From NCBI RefSeq assembly GCF_029278565.1, contig NZ_CP119560.1, positions 461,050 to 525,049 of the forward strand: a stretch of 64,000 bases of DNA. Direction: 5' to 3'. The notes beneath the pieces were generated by a model, which was not told the origin of the DNA, did not search any database, and was given only the letters and a program-made list of their open reading frames with translations. Source of the stretch: Haloarcula halophila (lineage in GTDB: Archaea; Halobacteriota; Halobacteria; Halobacteriales; Haloarculaceae). Each line of letters starts with the position of its first letter. Position 1 is the stretch's first letter. The position numbers and the translations under genes are program-made. Shown piece by piece: positions 35,955 through 44,802 of this stretch.

Positions 35955-37250
35955 ATGACTGTACTGAGTGCAATCGCGAACACGGCTGTTTTCGGAGGTA
36001 TAGAGGCGATAAAAGTCGATCCTGAGATACTGAACCTTTTTATTGCAGGTGCACTGGGGATGCTGCTCGGACTCGAACGAGAGTGGGCCAACAAGTCGGC
36101 GGGCATCCGCACGTTTACCCTGACCAGCCTGGTCGGGGCTGCCGCAATGTCGCTCAACGAGACGATCCTCCTCGCTGCTGGAGGAGCACTGGTTCTCGTA
36201 CAAGGGGGGTTGCTCGGGATTCGGGGTATAGTCGCACAGTGGACCGGCGACGATGGTGACTCTGGCTTATCCCTGACAACGTCGACATCACTCCTCGTCG
36301 CGTACGCGGTCGGGATTCTAGTCGGAGCCAATCACGTCCTGATCGGCGTCATCATCGGCATAACGTCGTCGTTCCTACTAGTCCTTCGGAGGGAGCTACA
36401 CGGGTTTGCGAACCAGTTATCGCGAGAGGAAGTACGTAGTGCCGGTGAGTTTGCGATCATCTCGTTTGTCGTGTATCCGCTCCTGCCTGGCGGAACGTAC
36501 GGACCGTGGGATGCGATTGATCCGAAACTGGTCTGGATGCTGGTGATCGCAGTCAGTGGGATCGGGTTTGTCAACTATATCGTGATGCAACGATACGGCA
36601 GTAAGGGGATCGCTGTCACTGGCTTTTTCGGCGGTTTGGTGAACTCCACCGCCGTAATCGGTGAAATCGCGGGCCGTGCGAAGAACAACGTGGGAATCAC
36701 AGAGCTAGCAGTGGGAACGATACTAATAGCTGATGCAGCGATGGCCGTCCGGAACTTAGCGATCATCGTCGCATTCGTCCCCGAATCGGCTGTCAGCGTT
36801 GGACTGCCGCTCGGTCTGATCGCCATCAGTGGCGTCGGACTCGCATATTACGATAGCGACTGGGAGGGTGATCTCGAACTGGACTTCGACTCGCCGTTTA
36901 GCAGCGCGAATGCGCTGAAGTTCGGCGTGCTCTTTCTTGCCGTCTTGATTCTCACCGCTGGCGCACAGCGCATCTTCGGAACAGCCGGCTTCCTGCTTAC
37001 GAGCTTCCTCAGCGGCATCGTTTCGAGCGGCACGACAACAACGACTGCAGTGACGCTGACGTCAACTGGTCAGATAGCGCCGACAGTAGCGGCACAGGGT
37101 GTGCTGGCCGGAACCCTCTCCAGTATCCTCGTGAAAATCGGGTTTGCAACGAGTATCAACCGTTCACTGGTAGCGCCGGTAGTGCGAAAGTCACTCTACC
37201 TATCGCTGATCGGAATCGGTGGTGTGGTTGTCAGTCTCCAATTGACATGA
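35955..37250 (+). CDS. MgtC/DUF4010 family membrane protein
   Basis: A 431-residue polytopic membrane protein with about 12 helices. The N-terminal MgtC-like half has ALGMLLGLEREWANKSAGIRTF, the family signature with the conserved Gly, Arg and Glu residues, and TSLVGAAA. The second half is DUF4010-like: GFFGGLVNSTAVIGEIAGRA, and near the C terminus LSGIVSSGTTTTTAVTL. The substrate is unknown; MgtC proteins have been linked to magnesium starvation and ATPase control. It is a single gene with an AT-rich promoter around 35900-35950. Confidence 0.88.
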   Translation: MTVLSAIANTAVFGGIEAIKVDPEILNLFIAGALGMLLGLEREWANKSAGIRTFTLTSLVGAAAMSLNETILLAAGGALVLVQGGLLGIRGIVAQWTGDDGDSGLSLTTSTSLLVAYAVGILVGANHVLIGVIIGITSSFLLVLRRELHGFANQLSREEVRSAGEFAIISFVVYPLLPGGTYGPWDAIDPKLVWMLVIAVSGIGFVNYIVMQRYGSKGIAVTGFFGGLVNSTAVIGEIAGRAKNNVGITELAVGTILIADAAMAVRNLAIIVAFVPESAVSVGLPLGLIAISGVGLAYYDSDWEGDLELDFDSPFSSANALKFGVLFLAVLILTAGAQRIFGTAGFLLTSFLSGIVSSGTTTTTAVTLTSTGQIAPTVAAQGVLAGTLSSILVKIGFATSINRSLVAPVVRKSLYLSLIGIGGVVVSLQLT

Positions 37251-37519
37251 CAGGCAGAGCTATCGGAGTAACACGGGGCCGCCGCGACCCCTACGGCAGA
37301 GGAAGGCCTGCGATTTCGCCAGAAACGGTTTCTGCTGACGTGTCACCATTCGAGATGAGGGACTCTGGACGACGTACACCAGTGCTATTAGCAATCTCGA
37401 CGGAACAGTTCATCGAGGGGAGTAATTAGTTCTCCGGCCTCACTTTTCACGCCTAACTAAAACGACCCGCTCAAATATAATAAAAGTTTAATAATCATGC
37501 GACACTGGAAGATAAATGC

Positions 37520-38920
37520 ATGACAAGAGATAGCTATCGTCGAAGCTTTATCAAAGGAGTGGGCGCCGCAACCATCGTCGGGTTGGCAGGTTGTAGCGGG
37601 GATAGCAGTGACGGATCAAGTGGTGACGAATCGAGTGGTGACGGATCAAGTAGCACCGACACCGGGACCTCAACCGGTGGAACGACGGGCGGAACAACGA
37701 TAATCCAGTTCTGGCCCGCGTGGGGAAGCTACTACGAGGAGACGTTCAACGAGATGATCAACCGGTTTGAATCGAACCACGATATCACTGTCGAGATGTC
37801 GGCACAGGGATCCTACGGTGAGGCGCAGAAAGCCGTGTTCTCCGCTGCCAAGGCCGGCAACGCCCCGGACATCGCGCACCTCGGCAAGAACAGTACGGTC
37901 ATCGCCCGTGACACAGGCTATTTCAAACCCATCGGAGACGTCATGCCCGACCTCGACACGAGCCAGTACATCGGGCCGGCAATCGGCTGGAGTCAACTGG
38001 AAGGCAAACTCTGGTCGCTCCCGTTCAACAACTCCCAGATCCTCCTGTACTACAACAAGAACCACTTCAGAGAGGCCGGCCTCGATCCGGAGTCACCGCC
38101 ACAGACCTTCCAACAGGTCAAGGAGTACTCACAGCAGATTGTTGATCAAGGCGTTGCTGAGAAGGGGATCAGCTGGCCAAACATTGCCTGGTGGACGATG
38201 AGTTGGCTCTCGGAACAGCAACAACTGTTCTGTAACAAAGAGAACGGTGTGGAGGGTGCGCCGACTAAGACATTCCTGGCCAGTGACGCCGCGGAGACGA
38301 TGTTCGACTGGTGGATCAACGACATGGCGGACCTCTATCACTATCCCGGCAAAAACGACTGGGGGGCGTCCGAAACGGCGTTCAGGGAAGGAACAGCGTC
38401 GATGCATATGAACTCATCCGGTGGGCTAGCGTACCTCCTCGGAGGGTTCCGTGACCAGGGGATTGATGTCGGCGTTGGCCGACTGCCGACACCGAACATG
38501 GAGCACGGCGGTCACAGCACCGGTGGCGCTGCTGTCTGGGTGACGGACAAAGACCGGAGCAATGCCAAACGCGATGCAATCCGAAAGTTCCTCCGGAGTA
38601 TGACAGGACCGGAACAGCAGGCGCTGTATTTCAAAAACACCGGCTACTTCCCGTCGCACAAGGAGTCAATCACCCAACTCGAAGACGAGGGATTCTTTGC
38701 CGATAATCCGCTCTACGACACCGCGTTCAATCAGCTTCAGCAGTGGGAAGCTGCGCCTGCGACCCAGGGAATCTTCATGGGCACGCTTCCCCGGACAACG
38801 GACCTGATCATCGATCAGACTGACCGGATGTGGCAAGGAAAAGATGTCAGCCAGGCGCTGGCTGACATGAAAAGTGAGGCTGATGAACTCCTCGGCTCGT
38901 ACGAACGGGTCTCGTACTGA
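37520..38920 (+). CDS. Carbohydrate or polyol ABC transporter substrate-binding lipoprotein
   Basis: A 466-residue family 1-type binding protein. The signal has a Tat motif (YRRSFIKG) and a lipobox (LAGC), so it is exported folded and lipid-anchored. A Gly/Ser/Thr/Asp linker follows, then the mature domain beginning IIQFWPAWGSYYEETFNEM. Features such as LWSLPFNNSQILLYYNKNHF and ALYFKNTGYFPSHKES are typical of UgpB/MalE-like proteins binding sugars, glycerol phosphate or polyols. It heads a transporter set with the fused permease and ATPase downstream. The ligand is unknown, but the nearby alcohol and aldehyde dehydrogenases suggest an alcohol-containing compound. Confidence 0.93.
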   Translation: MTRDSYRRSFIKGVGAATIVGLAGCSGDSSDGSSGDESSGDGSSSTDTGTSTGGTTGGTTIIQFWPAWGSYYEETFNEMINRFESNHDITVEMSAQGSYGEAQKAVFSAAKAGNAPDIAHLGKNSTVIARDTGYFKPIGDVMPDLDTSQYIGPAIGWSQLEGKLWSLPFNNSQILLYYNKNHFREAGLDPESPPQTFQQVKEYSQQIVDQGVAEKGISWPNIAWWTMSWLSEQQQLFCNKENGVEGAPTKTFLASDAAETMFDWWINDMADLYHYPGKNDWGASETAFREGTASMHMNSSGGLAYLLGGFRDQGIDVGVGRLPTPNMEHGGHSTGGAAVWVTDKDRSNAKRDAIRKFLRSMTGPEQQALYFKNTGYFPSHKESITQLEDEGFFADNPLYDTAFNQLQQWEAAPATQGIFMGTLPRTTDLIIDQTDRMWQGKDVSQALADMKSEADELLGSYERVSY

Positions 38921-38981
38921 GTCCGTGTAGTTGGATAGAGTAATGCATTTTATAATGGTTGGCTTGGTTGAGGGCTAACAT

Positions 38982-40751
38982 ATGCAGGTGTACCGCAACC
39001 GGATTCAAGGTGTCCTGTTGTTGCTACCAACGCTCGTCGTGAGCCTCGCGTTCTTTTATTGGCCGGCCTGGAAGACGATTCAACTGAGTCGTGTCCGCAC
39101 CATCGGGGGCGTACAGAAGATCCCGAACGGCTGGGACCACTTCACGACGCTCGCGACGAGCGGTTCGTTTCAGTATTCTGTATTGATGAGCTTCGTATTC
39201 GCGTTCATCGTCGTCGCCGGGTCGATGCTCATCGGACTGTACCTCTCCTATCTCATCTACCGCGTGTCGGCTGGGCAAACGATCTACCTTGTCGCTGCGA
39301 TCTTTACGTACGCGCTCTCGTTCGCCGTGACTGCCAACATCATGGACGTCCTGTTCAATCCGACTGTCGGCCTGTTTAAAGAGGCGCTCACGGTCGCGAC
39401 ACAAGCCGTCGGAATCCAGTTTGCGTTCGACTTCACGACGAACCCGCTGTGGGCCTGGATATTCGCGACTGGGGCAACAATGTGGAAAATGATCGGATAC
39501 AACGTGATCTTCATGATGGCGGCACTGAGTGGGATTCCCGAGTCGATCAACGAAACCGCCCGGATTGACGGGGTTGGGAGCTTCCAATTGGTCACCAAGG
39601 TGTACATTCCGATGATCTCCCCGACGCTTGCGTTTCTCGCTATCGTCAACACGGTGAACGCGTTCTTCCTGCCGTTCCCGGTGATTCAGGAGATTTCGGG
39701 CGGGCCGAGTAACACACTAAATATCCTGATATACGACATCTGGATGACGTACAACAACAGCGTCATCGGGCTTGCGTCGGCGAAATCACTCGTGCTGTTC
39801 GCGATTATCGGGCTGCTCACTGCCGGACAGCTGTACCTCTCAGACCGGTTTGCGCATTACGGGGGACCTGAGATGGCGAGCGAACAGGGCCAGACGACAC
39901 AGCAGGCCGGTCAGCTGATAGACCTCAGCGTGGTCAAACAACGGCTCCGTCAACAGCCCGCCCTGCACCTGAGCCTGATCGGATCGCTGGTCGTCCTGGC
40001 GTTGCCGGTCATCATGACCGTGCTGATGAGCACGCAACCGAGTACAGAGATAAGTAGCAGCACGCTCGCCGGAATCGGGTCGGAGGGACTGAGCAACTAC
40101 CAGCGGGTCCTTTTCGAAGCCAACTTCGCGACCTATCTGGTCAACTCCCTGATTATGGCGCTGGCGATTGCCGTCGGGAAAGTGGGCATCGCGCTGCTCG
40201 CGGCACTCGCGCTGGTGTACTACGACCTCCCGTTCAAGCGGCTTATTCTGCTGTTCATCCTATTCACCTTAGCGCTCCCTGTGCCGGTCCGTATCGTTCC
40301 GATGTACGAAATCATGGTCTCGCTCAACTGGGAGAATTCGATGCTGGGACTCGTCGTCCCGTATTTCGCGAGCGCAACATCGGTGCTTCTGCTCAGACAG
40401 CATTTCCGCTCGATATCGGATTCGATGGTCGAGAGTGCGAAGATCGACGGGGTCGGCCCGCTGAAATTCCTGGTTTACGTGTTGATACCGATGTCGAAAA
40501 GCATGATCGCGGGACTGTTCACCATCGCCTTCATTTGGGGGTGGAACCAGTACCTGTGGCCGCTGATAATCATCAACGACCAGTCAAAGCAGGTGCTCCA
40601 GGTCGGCCTCGCACAGCTCAACCCGACCGCCGGCGAAGCACTCTGGGGACTTATCATGGCTGGCGCAGTCATTACGTTGCTGATTCCGATGGTGCTCATG
40701 CTTGCCCTGCGGGAACCGCTGCTTGACACAGTCAGTATGCAGACCAAGTAA
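38982..40751 (+). CDS. Fused ABC transporter permease (UgpA-UgpE/MalF-MalG type)
   Basis: A single 589-residue frame containing two complete permease domains. Domain 1 (about 1-290) has the EAA loop NETARIDGVGSFQLVTKVYI. Domain 2 (about 335-589) has the second EAA loop VESAKIDGVGPLKFLVYVLI. Between them is a hydrophilic linker (MASEQGQTTQQAGQ), whose first residue could be an ancestral start. In most relatives these are two genes. Domain 1 would lie at the position of UgpA and domain 2 of UgpE, giving a pseudo-symmetric channel in one chain. It is preceded by the binding protein and followed by the ATPase. Confidence 0.9.
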   Translation: MQVYRNRIQGVLLLLPTLVVSLAFFYWPAWKTIQLSRVRTIGGVQKIPNGWDHFTTLATSGSFQYSVLMSFVFAFIVVAGSMLIGLYLSYLIYRVSAGQTIYLVAAIFTYALSFAVTANIMDVLFNPTVGLFKEALTVATQAVGIQFAFDFTTNPLWAWIFATGATMWKMIGYNVIFMMAALSGIPESINETARIDGVGSFQLVTKVYIPMISPTLAFLAIVNTVNAFFLPFPVIQEISGGPSNTLNILIYDIWMTYNNSVIGLASAKSLVLFAIIGLLTAGQLYLSDRFAHYGGPEMASEQGQTTQQAGQLIDLSVVKQRLRQQPALHLSLIGSLVVLALPVIMTVLMSTQPSTEISSSTLAGIGSEGLSNYQRVLFEANFATYLVNSLIMALAIAVGKVGIALLAALALVYYDLPFKRLILLFILFTLALPVPVRIVPMYEIMVSLNWENSMLGLVVPYFASATSVLLLRQHFRSISDSMVESAKIDGVGPLKFLVYVLIPMSKSMIAGLFTIAFIWGWNQYLWPLIIINDQSKQVLQVGLAQLNPTAGEALWGLIMAGAVITLLIPMVLMLALREPLLDTVSMQTK

Positions 40752-40771
40752 TCACCGAGACACACGAACCT

Positions 40772-41940
40772 ATGACCTCAAACACAGACGCGACCCCGAT
40801 TACGCTCGATGGTATCGGTAAACAGTACGGCGATGTCACTGCTGTCACTGATCTCGATGTGGCGATCCAGCCCGGCGAGTTCCTGGTCATCGTCGGGCCC
40901 AGTGGGTGTGGCAAGAGCACCACCCTTCGGATGATTGCCGGGTTAGAGGACATCACTTCCGGTGAACTCCGGTTCGACGGAACCGTCATGAACGACCTAG
41001 AACCCAAGGACCGTAACGTCGCGATGGTGTTCCAGAACTACGCGCTCTACCCTCACATGAGCGTCGCGCGGAACATGAGCTTCGGCATGAACTCGGCCGG
41101 CGACTACACACAGGACGAGATCGACCAACGGGTCGAAGAGGCGGCCGAGACGCTCGGGATCTCGGCGTATCTGGACCGCAAACCCAACCAGCTCTCAGGT
41201 GGTGAGCGACAGCGCGTGGCGATCGGACGCGCCCTCGTGCGTGACCCCGACGTCCTGCTGTTGGACGAACCGCTGTCGAATCTGGACGCGAAGCTCCGTG
41301 TCGAGATGCGCTCCGAACTGGCCGCACTCCACGACAAAGTCCAGACCACGTCGGTGTATGTCACCCACGACCAGACCGAGGCAATGACCCTCGGTGACCG
41401 TGTGGCCGTTCTCGACGACGGCGAGCTCCAGCAGATCGACCCGCCACAGGAGCTCTACGACCGGCCAACCAACAGATTCGTCGGCGAGTTCATCGGGAGT
41501 CCACAGATGAACTTTCTGCCCGTCGACATCCGGACATCCAACACCCAGCGGCTGGCAACAGGTGAGACCGGCGAAGCGACGAGTTTCGAGGTCGCACTCG
41601 GTGGTGCCCCGCAGGTCGAGTCGGGCCGGTACACGCTTGGCGTCCGGCCGGAGGACCTGTACCCGGTCGATACGTTCGACCACAGCCCGAGGGAACCAAT
41701 CACGCTTGAGGTGGATATGACCGAGCCACTGGGTGACGTGAAACTCGTGTACGGAATGCTCGCAGGCCAAGAGATCACTGTGCAGGTAGACCCACATTAC
41801 GAGGTCGAAAAGGGGAGCGGATAGAGTTGGTCGCTGACCCGAACAAGCTACACCTGTTCGACCAGCAGACCGGTGACTGCGTCTATCACTCACACGATGT
41901 CGCCGAAGAGCAGCAGGTAGAACAGGGGTCACAGTCCTGA
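40772..41940 (+). CDS. Sugar-type ABC transporter ATPase (UgpC/MsmK; frame interrupted)
   Basis: An MsmK/UgpC-type ATPase with Walker A GPSGCGKST, Q-loop FQNYALYPHMSV, signature LSGGERQR, Walker B LLLDEPLSNLDAKLRVEMR and H-loop VTHDQTEAMTLGD. The regulatory TOBE domain follows (VRPEDLYPVD). The frame stops at VEKGSG, but the next frame continues ELVADPNKLHLFDQQTGDCV and ends at 41940. Adding one G to the run of four near 41813 restores about 389 residues, a normal length. I treat it as an intact gene with a likely base-calling error. Confidence 0.9.
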
Positions 41941-42447
41941 GCAGGCCGGGAAGCTACCGTGGAAACTATCACTGAAACAGAGTGATATCGCCGTTTTTTC
42001 TGCGCTGCTCAACTCGCCGATGATGGCCTTCGAGTGGTGTCTTTCTCAAAAGCCAATCAGTGGCATTCTGCGGCCGCTGGTGCATCGATATTCGTGAACG
42101 CACTCACGGGGCACGAAACTGGGTTCACAGACTGGAAGACGTGTACGGACCTCTGCTCCCAGCCTGAACTGTTTCGCTGAATCAAACTTTTAAAACGCGA
42201 CATCAATCGCCCGACCCATTCCTTCGTTACCAGTGTCCGTGGTTGATATGTCTATACAGGGTGTTCGTCAAAATAATAGCCGTACGTCTGTTATTCAATG
42301 CGGGCATCCCGCTATCTTGTTTCGCTCAGTCGAACTCTAGAGCGTTGTCATGTCACAGAGTGACACAAGGGAAGTTCGGTGGGTAGTCAGGCCCAGTGAG
42401 TTTCGTTCTACCGTACTCTTATATTGGTTCGGGCACTGGCGTTACCT
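41941..42447. other. Intergenic region upstream of the IclR regulator
   Basis: A 507-bp gap with no convincing gene. A perfect palindrome at 42351-42365 is listed separately. An AT-rich box (cttatattgg, near 42418) could be the promoter of the IclR gene. Confidence 0.45.
42351..42365. promoter_or_regulatory. Palindromic candidate operator
   Basis: TGTCACAGAGTGACA is a perfect inverted repeat with 6-base arms and a 3-base spacer. It lies 83 bp upstream of the IclR start. IclR-family proteins bind 12-20-bp palindromes near their own promoters, so autoregulation is plausible. It is close to the expected chance level for a short palindrome. Confidence 0.35.
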
Positions 42448-43251
42448 ATGACCGAAACAGACGAACAGTACACCGTCGAAACGACCCAGCTATCGCTGCA
42501 AATTCTCGATATCGTGGCGGAGACGGGCGGGACTAGACTCCGGGAGATACAGTCAGAGCTGGACGTCGCCAAGAGTACGGCACACAAACATCTGGAGACG
42601 CTCCAGGCAAACGGCTTGTTGACCAAACGCGGAGAGACCTACCACGTCGGATTGAAATGTCTGAATCTCGGCGAAGAAGCCCGGAGTCGGTGGCCCGGGT
42701 CACTGTATATCGACGAAGCGATCGGAACCCTGACAGAGCGGACAGAGGAGGAGTGTGACTTCGTGGCGCCGGACCGAGGCCGGATCATCACTATCGCCGA
42801 ATCCTACCACAAATGGGCCAAATACGACGATTCGGGGCGGGGTGGTGGGTCGAAGGATTACCGTGCGCGGACGGGGTCGTACTACCGGATGCACGCGACT
42901 GCGTCCGGGTTGGCCATCCTGGCGACGTATCCACGGGACCGGGTCGATGCGATTATCGACCGGTGGGGCCTCCCCGCTCGAACAGAGTACACGATTACCG
43001 GCCGCGAGCAGTTGTATGACGAACTTGCGACGATTCAGGATCGCGGGTACGCCATCGACAACCAAGGTTACACTGAGGGGATGCGAAGTGTCGGGAAGGC
43101 CGTACACGGCCCTGGCGACCAGGTGATCGGCGCACTCAGTGTCTCGGGCCCGACCTACCGTGTGGATGGGATGGTGCTCGAAGAGGAGATACCGAACGCG
43201 TTGGTTGATGTCGTTTCGGAACTCGAAGCCAAGCTCGCTCAACCCAGGTGA
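42448..43251 (+). CDS. IclR-family transcriptional regulator
   Basis: A 267-residue regulator. The N-terminal winged helix is QLSLQILDIVAETGGTRLRE, then the recognition helix DVAKSTAHKHLETLQANGLL. The C-terminal effector domain has GLKCLNLGEEARSRW, RMHATASGLAILATYP and GYAIDNQGYTEGMRSVGKAV, as in IclR ligand-binding domains. ATG 42448 (MTETDEQYTV) was chosen over a start at 42424. It lies between the ABC importer and the two dehydrogenases and probably responds to the transported substrate or its product. That is inference from context. Confidence 0.92.
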   Translation: MTETDEQYTVETTQLSLQILDIVAETGGTRLREIQSELDVAKSTAHKHLETLQANGLLTKRGETYHVGLKCLNLGEEARSRWPGSLYIDEAIGTLTERTEEECDFVAPDRGRIITIAESYHKWAKYDDSGRGGGSKDYRARTGSYYRMHATASGLAILATYPRDRVDAIIDRWGLPARTEYTITGREQLYDELATIQDRGYAIDNQGYTEGMRSVGKAVHGPGDQVIGALSVSGPTYRVDGMVLEEEIPNALVDVVSELEAKLAQPR

Positions 43252-43393
43252 GCGGCGACGTTCGTCCTCACATTGACTGCACGCGTCTCCAAAGGGGTAC
43301 GGCTGGTTTGATACAAATGAGAGTGACGCCACCGCTGGTCGAAGGGGAGATACCGCCGCCCTGGATCGTTCCAGGGCTGGCACAGCGGCTCTG

Positions 43394-44587
43394 TCAGTAC
43401 GCGTCCTGGGCTATCTCGTAGAGATCATCGGCATCGGCCGCCCGAGGATTGTCGTGTATCTCGATCGTGTCGAGTGACTTCTCGGCGATGGTCCGGAGGT
43501 CCGATTCCTCGACACCCACCTCTGAAAGTGTCGAGGGCAGGTCGACTTCATCGATGAGCGCCTCGACAGCGTCGACAGCCGCATGGGCGGCCTCGGTGTC
43601 CGAGAGTCCGGATACGTCGACCCCCATCGCATCCGCGACCTCGGCGTACCGCGTGGGATACTCCGCAAGGTTGTACCGCATCACCGGCGGCGTGAACACA
43701 GCGATCGCCTCGCCGTGGGGGATGCCGGGATACATCCCACCTGTCACCTCTGCCAGCGAGTGAATCGCCCCGAAGCCGGCGAAGTTTTCGCAGAACCCCG
43801 CCATGTGGGAGCCAAACAGCATCTGCTCACGGGCTTCCATCTCACCGGTCTCGTAGGCTTCCGGGAGATACTCCGGCACGAGCCCCATCACGTGACGCGT
43901 GTATGGCTTGACCAGTTCCGGCGCCCCCGCTGCGACGTGGTTTTCCAGTGCGTGCGAGAACGCGTCAAAGCCCGTCGCAGCCGTCTGGCGTGGCGGCAGC
44001 GAGGCGGTCAACTCCGGGTCCACGAGCGAAATTTCCGCGCCCAGGTACGGGCCGTTCGGGTACAGCGGCGGCTGGCCGATCGCCATCTTAAACTCCCGCT
44101 CTTCGGACGTGATTACGGCCCAGTAGTCGACCTCACTGCCTGTGCCAGCCGTCGTTGGGATAGTCACCAGAGGATGGGTGTGGTTGTCGATGTTGCCGGC
44201 TGTGACCTCCTCGGGTGTACTGACCTCGTACTCCTCCAAGTCTCCCTCGTTAGTCGTCATCAGGGTCGCACATTTCGCCGTGTCGATGACGCTTCCCCCG
44301 CCGACGGCTACGACTACGTCGTGACCGCCAGTGGTCAGGACCTCGACGGCTGCTGACACCATCGACACTGTCGGGTTGGGTTCGACCTCGTCAAACACAT
44401 CGTATTCGATTCCCGAAGCCTCCAGCGATGAAAGCACTCCGTCCAGGATGCCGGCCTCACGGATCCCCTGGTCGGTCACGACCAGCGCACTGTCCCACCC
44501 TTGAGAGTCGATCACATCCCCTGTCCGGTCACTTTTGCCGTTACCGAACTCGACCCAAATCGGGAACGAAAGGGTGTGCTCGTTCAT
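43394..44587 (-). CDS. Iron-containing (group III) alcohol dehydrogenase
   Basis: A 397-residue member of the iron-activated ADH family. NAD(P)-binding segments are VAVGGGSVIDTAKCA and TAGTGSEVDYWAVIT. Metal ligands are in LVDPELTASLPP (Asp), GFDAFSHALENHVA (His), and AIHSLAEVTGGMYPGIPHGEA (two His). It oxidises an alcohol or polyol with NAD(P)+. ATG 44587 (MNEHTLSFPIWVEFG) fits the family; the open frame extends further upstream without similarity. It is divergent from an aldehyde dehydrogenase with a 215-bp gap, suggesting a paired alcohol-to-acid pathway. Confidence 0.93.
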   Translation of the reverse strand: MNEHTLSFPIWVEFGNGKSDRTGDVIDSQGWDSALVVTDQGIREAGILDGVLSSLEASGIEYDVFDEVEPNPTVSMVSAAVEVLTTGGHDVVVAVGGGSVIDTAKCATLMTTNEGDLEEYEVSTPEEVTAGNIDNHTHPLVTIPTTAGTGSEVDYWAVITSEEREFKMAIGQPPLYPNGPYLGAEISLVDPELTASLPPRQTAATGFDAFSHALENHVAAGAPELVKPYTRHVMGLVPEYLPEAYETGEMEAREQMLFGSHMAGFCENFAGFGAIHSLAEVTGGMYPGIPHGEAIAVFTPPVMRYNLAEYPTRYAEVADAMGVDVSGLSDTEAAHAAVDAVEALIDEVDLPSTLSEVGVEESDLRTIAEKSLDTIEIHDNPRAADADDLYEIAQDAY

Positions 44588-44802
44588 CGGTATCGGCGCT
44601 CCCCTGTGGTTTCCAAGCGGTTGAGACACGCTGCACTGCGGACGCAGCAAGGGCTTTCTTGTCGCATTCATGCCAATTTCTGTCCCATCAAATATTAATG
44701 TACTGGAACAAGCAAGAGCATACAGTACCCAAGTGAGGAATTGAAACACGCTGTCTGGACACTAGCCGGTACTTTTTACTCCGACTCATTCGATCACACG
44801 AT

